A stretch of DNA of 64,000 nt from Whalleya microplaca (taxonomy: Eukaryota; Ascomycota; Sordariomycetes; Xylariales; Xylariaceae): assembly GCA_022497155.1 (NCBI GenBank), contig MU385737.1, positions 434,001 to 498,000 on the forward strand, read 5' to 3'. The notes under the pieces were generated by a model, which searched no databases, had not been told where the DNA came from, and was given only the letters and a program-made list of their open reading frames with translations. Positions 46,818 through 60,629 of the stretch are shown here, one piece after another. Position 1 is the stretch's first letter; every line of letters begins with the position of its first letter. A program made the position numbers and the translations under genes.

Positions 46818-48697
46818 ATACATATGCTCGATAAGCTTCTCAGCGAAGGATATCTCTAGCGGAGTATACTAGGAGAGAGTGTGGAAGCAAAGTATATCCC
46901 CAGATACGGATCTACGGATCTGAAAAGAGCCAAGATAGCACCGCTGTCACTGCAAGGATGGATATATTATACACACTGGAACGTAACCACCACAAGGCAG
47001 ACGTCATACTGTACACAGTTCGTAAGGGACAGGGAAAAATTCGAAAGGAAATCATACGAAAATGCCACCATGCTATCCAGCACCCGGAGAGCCTCGAAAG
47101 GCAGCCTGATTTTCCAAATGCGAAGAACAATTCGAAGTCAGTATTACTAGTGAAAGCCGAATAAAACTAGTATAATTATATGTTCGATTTGTACAGCGAG
47201 CTTGAGAGCAGGATCATATAATGCGTTCCAATTTGCTACAAGTACCTACGTCTCGGGAGTCCCGAAGGTATAACATGGGGTCTTAGTTGGCTAGAAAGCT
47301 CGTGGATCATACTACAGACAGATGAGACCTCTGACTTACTTCACGATCAGTAATCATCCAGCACTATGAAGCATGTTCCACGTCCGAACAACTTCTCAAA
47401 AGACAAAAAGAAATGGCAGCGTACCGGGGCTCGTGTCAGAAGGGGTAGATAGTACGACAGTATAAGTGCTTTTCAATAACAAGTACAAGGCGATGGATTT
47501 ATGTATGAAAATAAAGTGAGTACTGCAACTTGTCAAATGTGGTCGGACATTAACAAGTTGTATACTCTTTCGCTTACCAAGCTTCACAACAGGTTCTATG
47601 GAATCATAGTCACACAGGTTCGATACGGCCAGCCCAAATCGAAGCTAATCATAATTGCACTTTTCCAGCCCAATGATCACTTCATATCCCCTTGGCCTTC
47701 ATGCTAGCTGGGTCATCTTCACAGAAATTCCTCTTGTCCCCCGATGGGACACTTACAGATGGTTCGTACCTAAAGAACATCCACACTAGCACATAACATT
47801 TCGATTAACCTGTACAGCGACTTTTGAGCCATGAAATGACTAGGAAGATTGGACTGTGTGTTTCCAGACTCAAAAGAGTTTACGAGTCTCTTCTAGCCCA
47901 TATGACTAGATTTTGGTGTGTATAGGTTTACATCAATATAACCCGACCGCCTAGGTATGAAATTGAGAATTTAGGTAAAGACTAGGCTGTGTCGCCTAGC
48001 AGACGTTCTTACGAAACACCATTGGTAGGCATCCTTCAACCTTGAATTTGAATTCCCCTGGTGGCCAACTCTTCGCCCTTTGCTTTTGTTTTAATCACGC
48101 AGCCGATTCGAAGTTGTCCCTTAGGTGAAAACAAAAATACTTAGTAGCTAGCTTGCATAGAAACATATGCTTGATGAGAGGGCATATCAATCTTCAGCAT
48201 TCACCACTTGAGCGGGTCAGATCAAGGCGCCCACATCAACACTATTGTCGGTGTATGTACTCCGTAGGCAAGGAATATATGTTGAGGCCCTCAACAAGAA
48301 TTAGGGGTAAAGGAAAGGAGAGGGACTCGTGCAGCTGGCACTGACGTCCACCGGGCCGCCAGTGGGACCCTTGGACCCTGAATTCATGCAAGCTGAGACG
48401 GACGCAGGGACAAAAGGGCCTTGACCCTTTCATCCAGGCCAACAGGCTCCTTCGAAATCCGAAACTCACGAACACCACGCCCAAAAGCCAAGCGGGAACT
48501 TGTCCGATTGATCTCGGCATTCTCTACATATGTTATAGCAGCGAGCGAACCATAAACCAACAGACCCTGACCCTCTCTTCCTCCCACACACCGCCCACGA
48601 AGCAACCCCCCAGCCCGAAATACTCATCCATAACTGCACTCCGTACCTATTCCGCACCTGTTCCGTACCTACAGCACACCCAAACCCCCCACCCACC
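46818..48697. other. Intergenic, possible remains of the upstream pseudogene
   Basis: Frames at 46881-47164 are unrecognised and could be decayed C-terminal sequence of the broken F-box-like gene. The rest is promoter region of the coactosin gene, with C-rich leader sequence just before its ATG. Confidence 0.45.
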
Positions 48698-49138
48698 ATG
48701 TCCGGCGTCGACGCCCCCGAGATCCTCGCAGCCTACGATGCCGTGCGCTCCGACAAGGACGCGACGAACTGGCTGCTGCTGTCGTACGCGAGCGGGGTAG
48801 GCGACAAGCTGGTGCTGTCGGGCACGGGCTCGGGCGGGCTGGCGGAGCTGGCGCCCAAGCTCGACGACGGGCAGGCGCAGTACGCGTACGTGCGGGTCGA
48901 GTACGCCAACGACACGGAGAGCCGGCGCGTCAAGTTCGCGCTCGTCATCTGGATCGGCGAGGCCACCAAGGTCATGCGCAAGGCGCGCGTGTCGTTCGAG
49001 TCGGGCGCCGTCAAGAAGGTGTTTGCGCATCACAGCATCCAGGTCGATGCGAGGGACCGCGCGGACCTGGAGGAGGGCGATGTCGTGGCCCGGTTGAGGA
49101 AGGCCGGCGGTGCGGATTACAATGGTGGTCGGGGTTGA
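48698..49138 (+). CDS. Coactosin, ADF/cofilin-homology actin-binding protein
   Basis: This is a single exon of 146 aa; the ATG has context CACCATGT. The whole chain is one ADF-H domain. It starts ILAAYDAVRSDKDATNWLLL, goes through QYAYVRVEYANDTESRRVKF and ALVIWIGEATKVMRKARVSF, and ends with the long-helix/actin-binding part VFAHHSIQVDARDRADLEEG. This is the coactosin layout (about 140 aa), which differs from cofilin in lacking the N-terminal extension before the first helix. It should bind F-actin in the cytosol. Codon third positions are markedly GC-rich, as in highly expressed fungal genes. It is convergent with the cupin gene; the stop codons are about 250 bp apart. Confidence 0.92.
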   Translation: MSGVDAPEILAAYDAVRSDKDATNWLLLSYASGVGDKLVLSGTGSGGLAELAPKLDDGQAQYAYVRVEYANDTESRRVKFALVIWIGEATKVMRKARVSFESGAVKKVFAHHSIQVDARDRADLEEGDVVARLRKAGGADYNGGRG

Positions 49139-49389
49139 GCGAGTATCGTACGCAATAGACGAGCTGTGTAAATGAGAGCGAGAGAGAGAGAGGAAAGGAA
49201 ACGATGCAAGATGGGGAGTGCGGAGTTGGGTGTGAACAGCGTAGGGGTTGTGCTTATTTTGGATACCGTATATATATATACAGCTTCAATGGACAGACAA
49301 CATTGAGTCATGCCGGGACGTTCATATCGAGGGCATGTTCCCTCCCCTCCTCCTCCCAGGAGAGAGACGCAAGCAAGCGAGAGTTTTAG

Positions 49390-49800
49390 TTAGGCTTTGA
49401 CTGGCTCTCCACCCCATCCGGTGAGGTTGACCACGTCCGGGATTCTTCCGCTCCTAATAATGGCCCAGACGGCCTCTTCATCGCCATCGTTGACCTCCTG
49501 GTGCTCCATGAAGGCTGGGATGAGCGCATAGTCCCCCGGCTTCAGGTCCACCCGCTTCTTCCCTCCTTCGCTGACAACGCTCGCATGTCCCTTAACAGCG
49601 TAGACTACTGTGTCTTGCTCGCCGTGGTGATGGACGGCAGAGGACGACTTGGGCTTCGCCAGCATTCTTGTGGCGCAGATGCCGTCGCACTTGTCGACAA
49701 TGGCGTTCTGTCGGATCATGCCCTCCGTCTGGCCGCCAGACGCCTGAAGGCTAGAGCCCTCGGCAAGGTACACGGGCTGGGATGGTTCTGGATGAGACAT
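49390..49800 (-). CDS. Small cupin-domain protein
   Basis: This is a single exon of 136 aa from the ATG at 49800 (MSHPEPSQPVYL); an in-frame ATG at 49818 would add 6 residues. A conserved cupin-2 barrel fills most of it. Motif 1 carries the metal ligands HHHGEQDTVVYAVKGHASV (H-x-H and a following E). Motif 2 is LKPGDYALIPAFMEHQEVN with PG and the last histidine. Such proteins bind a metal and act as isomerases, dioxygenases or small-molecule binders; nothing here fixes the activity. There is no signal peptide. Confidence 0.85.
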   Translation of the reverse strand: MSHPEPSQPVYLAEGSSLQASGGQTEGMIRQNAIVDKCDGICATRMLAKPKSSSAVHHHGEQDTVVYAVKGHASVVSEGGKKRVDLKPGDYALIPAFMEHQEVNDGDEEAVWAIIRSGRIPDVVNLTGWGGEPVKA

Positions 49801-50460
49801 GTTGAACCGATGAAGCATCTGAAATACATGCAAAACAACTTATAGATTCAGAATCAATTCTATCATTCAACTCTGCATGTTTCTCCTCTATGTGTTTTGT
49901 TTGACTTGGAGGTCCAACGTCTCTATGATCCCGATCCCATAGGCTGGCTCATTTTATACGATTAACCGGATAAGATAGATCCGACTGCGTGCTACATGTA
50001 CATACCTCTACATGTACCTACTATCTTCCGTCATCAGCCGCCTCGGTGGACATCGGGAATCGGCATAGTAGCATGATCGGGGCTGTCGGGCAATCAGAGT
50101 AGTGATATATGTATTAAAGCATGTATCTAACCTGCCTGCCTCAGGTCCCTAGCAGCCCTACCTAAGGTACGTTGTAGCGGGATAACGCCGTCTGCTAATT
50201 CGTGTAAGTCATCGTAATCTTCACTTCCTAAGGTAATTACATGTACCTAGGCTGCTACCTAATAGGTATGACGGTGGGGATGGCGGGCAGGGCGGGCGGT
50301 CGGTGGGATGGCGGGGTGAACTGCAAATTGCCCCTCAACCCCTCCATTCATGCAATATGCAATTATCCGTAATCAATTCAATTTATCAGCGGCGACCACT
50401 TTAGTTCATTACCACTATGTCATCCAGTTCATGGTGCCTTGAACACCGACGAATTATAAC
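49801..50460. other. Divergent promoter region of the cupin and p34 genes
   Basis: This 660-bp stretch contains TACCTA/TAGGTA-type short words that recur in the window's intergenic DNA. No specific element is supported. Confidence 0.5.
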
Positions 50461-51677
50461 ATGGATGTCTCAAATCCCCGACGGATATTAGCCGTGTCGC
50501 TCGAGGACTCGACGCTGCACCTGACCAGGGTCATTAAAGGCAAGGAGAAACATCATCCCTATTTACCATATAGCGTCAGCGGGGCTCACCTTGACGCTGT
50601 TCCCGTAATTCACTTACACCTCCTCTCATATATGGCGTCTTCTGCTTCAATTGCTATGTCGTTGTGGAGAAAATTAAAGCTGACCACGTCCAGATCTTAC
50701 GGGTAACCAGCCCGATCAGAATTCACCATCGTTAGCTGGCTCATCGCATATTCTTCCCATAAGAACGGCATACTACACGGCCGAGATACCCATATGGCTA
50801 GACCTCATTTCGTTACCATCAGAATGGGCTGGTTCATTCCTCTCCGCAGAAGCAAAGGAGGTGCTCGAGGTCCTCGGTGGTGTTATGGTGGTCTTCTCAC
50901 TACCGGTCAAGTCGGATTCTGATGAAGGCAAGGCCGCACGTGAACTCATTCAAAACGTAGGGAAGGTCGTCAAGGATGGCCTAGGTGGATGGTCCTGGGA
51001 CGGTGTTGGCTTATGCTTAGGCGTGGGCGAGATTGACGATGTAGATGAGTGGGAGGATTGCTGCGCAGAATGGGGACTGGAGTTCGTGCAGGTGAAAAGC
51101 AAAGCATTTCAGGACCGTAATGAATTTGGCGGTAGGTTTCAACATTCTCTGCCATCGCCTTCCTTAAGTATTCGACCGCAAGGATGAGATGGTGCTTACT
51201 TATAATGCAGAGAAGACCGGCATCCCCCGTGCCCTCGAAGCGTTAGAGTCTAATGACTGGGCTCAGGTATCCGCCGATGATCTCGGCTCTGAGTTCGGAG
51301 ACTTCGAAACAGAATTAAATCTCGATAAGGACAACCACAATCCTAACACGGGTAAAGAGGGCAAGGAAGGCCCAGACCTTGACCCCGAGAGCCTCGACTT
51401 CGGCTTCGACCGTGAAGATTTCGCGGGCCTCAGACGCGCAATTTGGAAGGCAGGGCAGGATGACGAAGAGGACCTGACAAATGGGGAGTCGAGCATGAGA
51501 ACAGACGGGAAGGTGGAATCGAAAGAGGATGAACATCTGGATGACGATGAAATCCAGAAGTTAGAACGCATGATGGTCAAACTGCAGGCGGTGCGGGATA
51601 CCAGCGCGGGCCTGCCCGATGACCAACGGAAGCGCGCTGCTGCGAAGGCGGTGGCTGAGGTGATGAGGGAAATATGA
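50461..51677 (+). CDS. Alpha/gamma-adaptin-binding protein p34 (Irc6-like)
   Basis: The exons are 50461-50539, 50694-51131 and 51211-51677, giving 327 aa. Intron 1 (154 bp) appears to use a GC donor (AAAG|GCAAGG) with a GCTGAC branch and CAG end. This join yields the family motif VIKDLTG, whereas reading through stops at 50704. Intron 2 (79 bp) is GT/AG. The N-terminal NPRRILAVSLEDST and TAYYTAEIPIWLDLIS, then VLGGVMVVFSLP, form the small-GTPase-like domain. The C-terminus is the acidic p34 region followed by a helix: DDEIQKLERMMVKLQAVRDT and the RAAAKAVAEVM end. The protein assists assembly and membrane cycling of the AP-1 and AP-2 clathrin adaptors. Confidence 0.88.
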
Positions 51678-54600
51678 TTTTGTCGAGCAATGTGATTTCT
51701 ACTATGACCCAAAAGTTCAAGGATTACGGAAAACTTTCAGGGCATATTGTCGCCCCTATATCATAAACGCCAACTCCAAGGCAGCATAACGTTGCCAGGG
51801 ATGGTTCGATGAAAGATACTCCTCTTCGTTGAGAACAGCAGCACCATGGCATATTTCCTCCCATCCACACACAAGGGGCTTCATTTTTCAACCTATATCT
51901 ATGGTTTCATTGTCCATTCCATTGCAGCTTCGTTGATGATTGCGTTCGTCGGTTGATTTTCGCTAGTACAATTATCACCAGTCTTCAGCTTCGCACGCAG
52001 TTAGGTCTAACGGTTAGGGGGCATAACTAGAAAGTACTAGGTAAAGGAGCGTAAGAGTCTTGGCCCCGTCAAGTTCGGGTGACGTCTCTCCCTCTGCTTC
52101 CGTCTGCAGTATGGGTAATAAGAACATTCAACGAAGTGGTCTCGTTCAATTGAGCATGGCCCTGGGTAGTGACTATAGGTGAGAGGACTTACACTGATTC
52201 CATTTTCATAGAACAGATAACTTGGTCCACACACACACACATGTATATATATATTTGAAATGAAGCCACAATTCGAATTAGAATGAAGGTAATGGCATTG
52301 GCAAGCTCCAACGTACGGCACCACAACCAGAAGGAATTTCAATGAAGCAGTCAACTTGTTACCCTTCTGCTAGGTACTTGAAGCTAGATTACCTATAGCC
52401 TTTTCTTGATAATTCAGCGGAACATCACAACTCTTGGCCTGTTTACCTAGCATATTGTTTACCTACTTGGCTGCTTAGCTGGTTGAATAATCAGATACTT
52501 GTTCAGTTAGGGGCCTTAGTGTTATGAGAAACAATAGCTTATTATGGAAGTATTAGCACAGTAATGAAGTTCAGGTAAGATTCCTAAGTGGCCAGGCTAA
52601 GGCTGTGGGCATCACGTCACAGTAGACATAAGGGAACCGAGGGAGAACGAGTCAAGGAACATCCTATCACAGACACTCGCTGAATAACATCAAAAGGCTC
52701 GGGATCTCTTTAGGTCATTGAGCTTCTCCTATCACCTCGAATCCTTAAACGCAGAAAGGACATATGCTAGGTTGAATAACCAACAGGAAATCACAAATTG
52801 ATATTACAAAATCTTCATAACCTTAAAGTCTTCAACACACTATTTACCCAGTTGAAAGGATGCGATAATCTATCATGTGGGCTTCATTCAAGAGGCAAAA
52901 GATACTGGCCATATCATCTCTAGTTGGGCTTGGCTTCTTGTGCACCTATACCCTATATGTATTGGAAATCCTGTTGTCATTATGTTTTCTGAATATCTTA
53001 TAATTCCTGGACTGTCAACCTCAATTGGCGCATCTACTTGCCTGGACCCCTATATTGCACGCTTGTCGTTGCATGCATATTCACCAGCTATCTAGGGATG
53101 TAGCAAACTCAACGTAGATAAAGCTTGTCTATCCCTAACTCAGAGAGTATACTGAAAAATAACTTACTTTCAGCATTTTCCGACTGCTATATCGTGACCA
53201 TCGCATGGCAACTAGGTAGGCTGGTTCCTTTAGTCTGCCCTATCAACTCTTTTGCCGATAGCAAAACTATTGAAACACAAGTTCACGACGAAGATATAAA
53301 TGGAGAAGCGAGACTTATAGGCTGATATCAACTTTGTGCTGAACTGAATCTAGGTCGAAATTTTCGCAACGGCGAGTTGAAAAGGGAATACAATTATTTG
53401 CCTCCTGAGCTGATCATTGGGACGCCAATTATGTATGGATCGGATGTGGGCGCCAAATCAAGACTGTGAGGACCAAGATCGAACCAATATAAATAGCTTA
53501 GTTGTGTAATAAAGTAACCTAGAGTTAGTTGACAAATCGCACGATGAAAGGTTACGTGATCCTCAAGCCCTGTTCTGGTTATGCTGTTTCTTAGTGAGGC
53601 CCAGCATTGCGGGCAATCCCACTTATACCACCAAGCAGAGATACGATAAAATAACCGCTAGAAGTGCTTCAGAACCCAGGATGTTGAAGGCCGCGCGAAT
53701 GTCATCCCTTCCCAACTGCCCATGAGGCAATAGACGTATCTGTATCTTGAGCGCCGAGCTCACCGCGGTCTGAGACGGAACCTCACGATGAGATCAACCA
53801 GGATTCTAAACATATGAACCATGTGTTCGCCTACAATGTTGCATATGCATCTTCAGATCGTTTCATGCAAGCACACAGGTCCCGGATCTTCAAGTGAGAC
53901 GTGAGCTCGCGACGCAGCCACCTCGGCATCTTTGTTTCGACAGAAGCGATCTTCACAAGGAAACCATAGGTAACATCCCCAATGCGGAAGTGAGATCGTG
54001 GTCGTATTAGATAGGTATAGGTCTTTGATGAGCGACATATATATTTGTCCTCGATTAAGGCAAATGGTGCATTGCGCGATGAAATTCTGGTATTAGCGTT
54101 ATTACCTAGATTCAGCTTATTGTATTGGCATGTAGTGCTCGGAATGGAGGGCCAAGGTTGGGCTGGGCTGGGGCATTTGACAAGTTCAGCTATGGATACA
54201 CAGCGAAGCTGACGTCTCCGAGAGGGTTCAGTACAAGGCCTGGAGGTCTTGACGTATGTATCGTGAAGAAGTGGAATCGAGTTGTTACCGTTTCAATTCG
54301 GTCGGTAACCTAAAACCTGGCTACAGTCGCGGAGAACGTGTGAGACGCCATGTCGAAATATCGAAGTGGATAATGCGACTGCTTCACATGTACGGAGTAC
54401 ATATACAGTATGACTTTCTCTGCACGATCGATAAGACGATGCTTGTAATCAATTATAATGACGGAAGACGTAAGCGGGGCAAAGAACCAAGCATTATTGA
54501 TGAGCATATCGTCCAGGGTATCATTTCTAACGTTAGTTTTCTAGAATTTCTATGCTCTTCTTCATGTTTGTGTCGATGCGGGTTATGCGGTGGAGACGGT

Positions 54601-57600
54601 AGTCGGCAGCAGCTCATACACTATCGGCACAGGATTTTCTACGTGGAAAAGCTAGAAGATCATCTGACGATGCCCTGGGCAGATGTTGCGCTACAGAAGT
54701 CCTACGCTATGCAGAACCTCGTATAGTGGTTTTAGGGTTGCATGGGGACTCAATTTAAGCTGGTTACATTTTCTACTTGAGTGAGGTTGCAGAAGCCACA
54801 CCATCCAGTGACCATCGTCTCATAATAAAGTCAACGCGTTTCCTACCATCGTCGACGCGCCAAGGCCTAGGTCGATCGATCATGCAGGTACACGGGGGGG
54901 TTTTGAGTGGGAGTCTGTGGCTATTGGCTAGGTCCAGGCCATCATTCATGCATGCCCTTGGTAATGCATTAAAATCGCGGAGTTATATTTTTGAACGCAG
55001 CGTCAATGATCCGTTGCCTAAAGAGGAGTTGGAGGCGAGCAAGAAAGGCTTTGGGCTCCGAGCGCTCTGCAGACAGGAGGCATGGGAAGAGAGGCTTGAG
55101 CCAGAAAAGCTCACTCTCTACATTCCTAGGCACGCCTTGTTGGAGCGTGCCTGTCAGCTTGCATATGCACTTGACCAATCTTACGCAGCTATAAAAGTCC
55201 CCTTGGGTGATCGCCGCACTGATGTGGTTGGGCAGCGGCTTCATCGGTACCTGCATTCAATTATTTTTATCAGATACTGCGAGTAGCTCATGTTGTGTCC
55301 TGTGCTTAGTCGATAAGACAGCAAGGCCAGCATCTCCCTGTTGTCGATTAGAGAAAGTCGAAGATTGACGATGCTCTTGGTACCAACGTATGTACGTACG
55401 TACATACATAACGTAGACTCATATGCGTGGAACTATTTCTAGCTTCACTACTCGCCAACCCCAGTGCGCTAGCCTGCCTAGGTATGATGTAAGAATAAAC
55501 TGAATGGCCATCTCGCTCGAGTCATCATCACGCCTACCTTTGTGATATCAACGGCCTAATGGATTGTCAGGGACTGACGAACAGCTGACCTTGGCAGTGA
55601 TAAGAAGGCGACGACATCCAAAGCCAAGTCATTCTACGAATCGGGCGATCGCGAACTCCACAGATACCGTACGCACGGTGCAGGATCGTCACCCATATCC
55701 AAACTGGTAGAGAGTAATAGCCATGGCTGCCATGTTCTCCTTTATGCGATTTATGACTGGCCAATTGGCAAGGATTGCGGAATTCTCTGTCGAACGTGCG
55801 TGTCGGAGGATTTTCCAAAACTAAAGAGATCAGACGAAATGCTTCCGTGGTCGGTGCCTGATATGCTCGGATGATGGCAGCTAATAAACTAGACGTGCAG
55901 TTTTGACGTTCAGTCCATTTTTATTCCTAAATCCTTTTCTGGAGTCTTCAGGCACACATGACTCCCTTAAGAGCCTCGAGCCAATGACATGTGTCCCATA
56001 AGAAGAAGTATCTAGCTTAATGGAGTTAGAGCCATGGTTATGTGAAGGACGGGTTCTTCTGCAAGGTACCCACGGGCACCGTGACTACTAGGGCGGCGCC
56101 AGGTATCTGCTCTAAAGTACACTATAACTTATGGTAGCTAGAGAGAAGTAACTTGCAGACAATATTTCTCAAAGAAATACATCGACTCAAGATCACCATG
56201 ATATCAACAGATGTCAGTGCTCCTCTCCACAGCTGAAAGGGTATAAAACGTACTCCATACTTAAATATTAGATGAACAAAACCTTTCTTCTATAACTGGT
56301 TAGTGTAATAATCATCCTCGTGATTTGTAGCTCAGGGGTAGCAGGTACATGTTGCGGACCTGCAAGGGGCACAGACTTGGCTTGCTTGGGGGTGGCTGTG
56401 GTCTGCGGGTGCGCACATACAGGGTACTACGTAGACTGTACGCAGCACTGCGAGTACTAGTGTTGAAGCCGGAGTACAGTAGGCAAGTAACTGAGAAGAT
56501 CATCCAGTGATGAACACTATACGAAGGACGATACCGATGTACATCTATACTCACACCAACAGAAGAGACGGGCGGCGTTTCTGCAGTGTCAGTGGAGAGA
56601 GCCGGCCGCCCGCCGGCTGTCCGTCTCGTCTAACATTCCGACACACAATCTGGTTGGCACTGATGTTTCCTCCCAGCCTTGGCAGGCCGTCTTGCAGCCT
56701 TCAGGATCATCGAGAATCCACAGTCAGCAATGCGTGGTTCTATTCTGGTCCATGGCGTTTTACATAAGTCACTCAAATGCTAACTATGCTGACGCCTGGC
56801 GGACCCAAATATGAAGTGCAGAAAGACGCTAATAGACGGGATGCGAGCGAGGGCTTCGCAACATGGTTCCGTCATGCGGCTAGCTAGATCTTTTTGTTAA
56901 ATACAACAATTCTGAGTTTAGGTAAGAAGTTGTTCATGAAACTTGAACGAGCCACCATGAACTGGTCTTTATTTATATAGTATTTCTCATAAAATACTAG
57001 GCTCTCATGATAATCCTCTTTATTACTATCGTAACCAACGGACCCTCACGCTTTATCCTGTGCTGTAATAATTTGCCGAGTATACAGTTTTTAGATCTTG
57101 GTGACAACCTGTCGTGCTAGGAGGTAGCTAAACTAGTCTAGTCCGTAAGACTAAATGTTGTATGCAAAAGACGAGTCAACGGTAGGTGGGTGTATCTGAG
57201 AAACACTAGATGCGGTTTGGGCGGCAGGTTACTGCTACTGCTATGCATGCAGAGCAGTAAGCACTGGCTGATGGGACATACAGCCTCGAGCTGTCTTAAC
57301 GCAACACACACTATCTGACTATCTATTACATAGTACATATGTAGTTGGCTGCCATAAGCGCAAGTCTCATCCCGAGGCCTCGATGTCCGTCAAGTTGCGC
57401 GTGTGCGACCTCTCCAAAACGGGGTGATGACAGACATGGGTATCTCAGTCGCACAGTGTCGACATATGGAGTGACGGCGCACTGGAAACTGACTGCCTTA
57501 GGCTGCCTGGCTGCTAGGCCAGCTGCATACCTACATACATACCTACATACCTACTACTGCAGGAACAGGAACACAGAAAAGCGGCCATGCAGTCCCGCAT

Positions 57601-60600
57601 ACTACCGATGCCACTGCGTATACCTTGTACCTCCAATGCTTCCCAATGCAGGTACAATGCAATGCGGATTGTACGATGGTATGGGATACTATGTAGTAAG
57701 AGCCCACACGGTCCATACCATCAGAACATCCCTACGGTCATGTGCATTGGAAACCACTACATACAACAGCCGTTCTTTTAACCCATTCCCGTCCTCAGTT
57801 GGCGCGTCAGTTCGCGATGCCGAGCTTATCTGAGCCGGAAACGTGCTGGCGGGGAAGAACCTGGGCAGTTCCGCAGTCGAGTGATTGGCTCACCTGAGGG
57901 TCCTGACGTTGTGGACCATCGATGTCTTGGCCGTTGCGGAAAGCATGCAGGGATGGAGAAGTATGGATGACAGGGTCCTGGGTATTAGGCTATCGAAGTC
58001 GTCGGTCAGAACGGAAACTAGGGCAAGTCGAGAGTGTTTGCTGGCTGCCATTTGAGGCTGAATCGGATCGAAAACATACGGGACAAGATATTGATGGTAA
58101 AACTGCAACACCTCCATCATTCCATGGAGAGCCAGAGAACCTACTTGCTATACCTAGTGACCTTGTCGCTGGGTTGGCATTTTATTAGTTCAACGACGGA
58201 GAGGGCTGCTTGGCTTCGAACCCCCTTTTCCTGCATGGCGAGACTGGTGACTGGTGTTGATTCTGGAGTGGTGGAACGGGCTAGCATTTCCTATTGGCTG
58301 TAAGACACGCGCCGTCAAACATCCCCCCACCATCCCGAGGACGGATCATCATCCAGACTCCTCTCATTGCGCGTTTGTGTCTTGCTTCGTAAAACCTAGA
58401 CATTCTCTTTTGAAGACTGGCATGACGCAGTCGATTCCTCCTGTTTACGATCCATGAAGTGGGAAACGCGATAAAGATCATCTAGGTCTCTTGAAGCGTC
58501 TTGAAAAAAATGCTGGGGTTTGTCTCGTGCGAGGTTTAACAGTGAGTCCACGGTCTTCCAACCCTCTTGCCTAAGGGCCTAAGGGCTGAGGCATGAGGGC
58601 TGAGGCAAGAGACCCAGACCCAATCGACTGGTACGTGCTTAACAACCTTCCCACGTAGATCAAGAAGACTATCTTTATGTATACTGCGAGTACATGTATT
58701 AGCGTTGACATCCAAGGATAACCGCTGGGCTGTTGCTCTACTGTGTAAAGGGTTGGAGAGCTGTCCGAACGGTTCAAACAAGCAAAGGAGCCAAAGGTGC
58801 CTGTTGGTTACGCCAGGACCGTTCCTACATGTACAACATCACCAAACGACGGCATCCGAAGATCTCGCAGAGACGGAAACTTCCAACAACAGCCCCTCGG
58901 AGCCAGGCGAACATCAGACCCATCATCATCGGACACCGAAGGTAAGACCCGAAGTGGCTGTGGCTGATACCAATGAAGGTCAGCCAACCAGCCGACGAAC
59001 TTGTGGGATACTCGCAGTACATGCGAACGGCAAGGATGACTACCTACCTACGTACCTTATATACTACCTTACCTATGTTCAACCTTTAGCCGCGTTTACG
59101 GCGTGCATATACCTACTCTACTTGCGTATGTATGCATATACTATAGTATGGACATATATAGTAGAGCTGATACTTACGCATACCTCAGCTACAGGCTGTC
59201 ACTGAAAGAACTGATGAAGAGCCCAACATCGAGTGCATCCACTGCACAGCTTGCACTGTCTGGATCTTTCACATACATATTCCCTTAAGTACATACATAC
59301 ATATGTAGACACAGTACGGAGTATGTACTATAGTATGGCAAAGATTCAGGTGCCAGGGGAGTGGCACGCTAACAGCAACCCAAGGAATACCCGGGCGAGA
59401 CTTGCGGAACGAATCCTTGACGGCCACAATGGGCACACATTGGATCGACATCTGTAGTACAGCTCAAGTAATGAACAGGGATGGCGTCTCACCAAGATAC
59501 CGGGCTCCTACACACGTATGCACTCCCATGCAGCCATGGCCTATCCCGTCTCCCACTCCCCAATCCATCCAAACATGCCCAGGTGCACATCCCTCGACCA
59601 TGGAGTTTTGTATGTATGTACATAGTACGTGTACATAGCTGTTGATGCATCAGCCTATAGTGCCCATCATGTATTCATAATTACGGCTGCTATATGTAGT
59701 GATGGCCTAGGTTTAAATAATAGATGCTTACATAGTTAACTGGAAGTCCAACCGTTTCCCAGCCAGCCTGCCTGCCCCCTTCCACAAAAGCAACACCATT
59801 GCCTACTTAGGTTGCTGTAACGTGCAGTGGAAGTGCATTAGACGATGGGGATTGTGAAGAGAGAGAGGAAAAGACGGTGTGTAAAAAAGTTGAATGTAGC
59901 GCCAGTCAGGCCACCGGGCTGCAGGTACCGATCGAGTCTTTTGGGGCAAACCAGAGAGCCAGAATGCCCGCCCACAGTATCCACTAAAACCTGTCACTAT
60001 CAATGTGAAGGCGTTGTAGCAGCGTAGGTCTAGGTACCAAACAAACCCGTTGCCTACTTGCCGGGTATGTAGGTAGGTACAGGCGTGCTTGTAGCACAGA
60101 TCTCATCCCATACTGTACTGCGTATAGATTACAATGTATGCTGCATACTGCGAGTACAGTTTACATACTACCTATATGTACATAAATGCATATATACATA
60201 CAGCCCGACTACATTGCCTAGGCAGCAGATGGCACATAATTGTCTATCTACTTAGTATGTGCAGAATAATACCGGCAGTCTGCTACGTACTATTACGTAG
60301 AATACTCTATATATATATATGCACGTACATGCAAACGTATGTACTGCGTATGTGCTGTTTGTATAGCGCTACGTACTTAATAGAAGCATGTTGCTGTCTA
60401 TCCACATGTACCCGCTATCTGCCTAGCTAGGTATGGCATACTACGATTGACAAACGGCGCCATACAGTATACATACGGTTCTCTCTACTTTCGATACCTG
60501 TCCAGATTTATCTTTGAGCCCTTTTCCCTACATACTGCGAATAGGGCACATGTACCCGACTACATCTAGTATGTAGTGTGTAGGTTGTGCCATGCCCACC

Positions 60601-60629
60601 AGTCATGCCCACTATCCAGAGGTTCCCAG
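51678..60629. other. About 9-kb gene desert upstream of the homeobox gene
   Basis: No frame with a recognisable domain was found on either strand. Longer frames (54256-54726, 54777-55286, 57345-57833, 58705-59205) either start at non-ATG codons or are low in information. From about 55380 on the sequence is rich in TACATAC, TACCTAC and GTACGTAC words. Confidence 0.5.

Noticed and set aside
48647..49033. 128-codon minus-strand frame
   Set aside because: It is a shadow of the GC-rich coactosin gene.
54777..55286. 169-codon plus-strand frame
   Set aside because: It begins at TTG, has no domain, and the composition is not convincing.
56325..56400. tRNA-like string TAGCTCAGGGGTAGCAGG
   Set aside because: Only the D-arm resembles a tRNA; no acceptor or T-arm pairing could be made.
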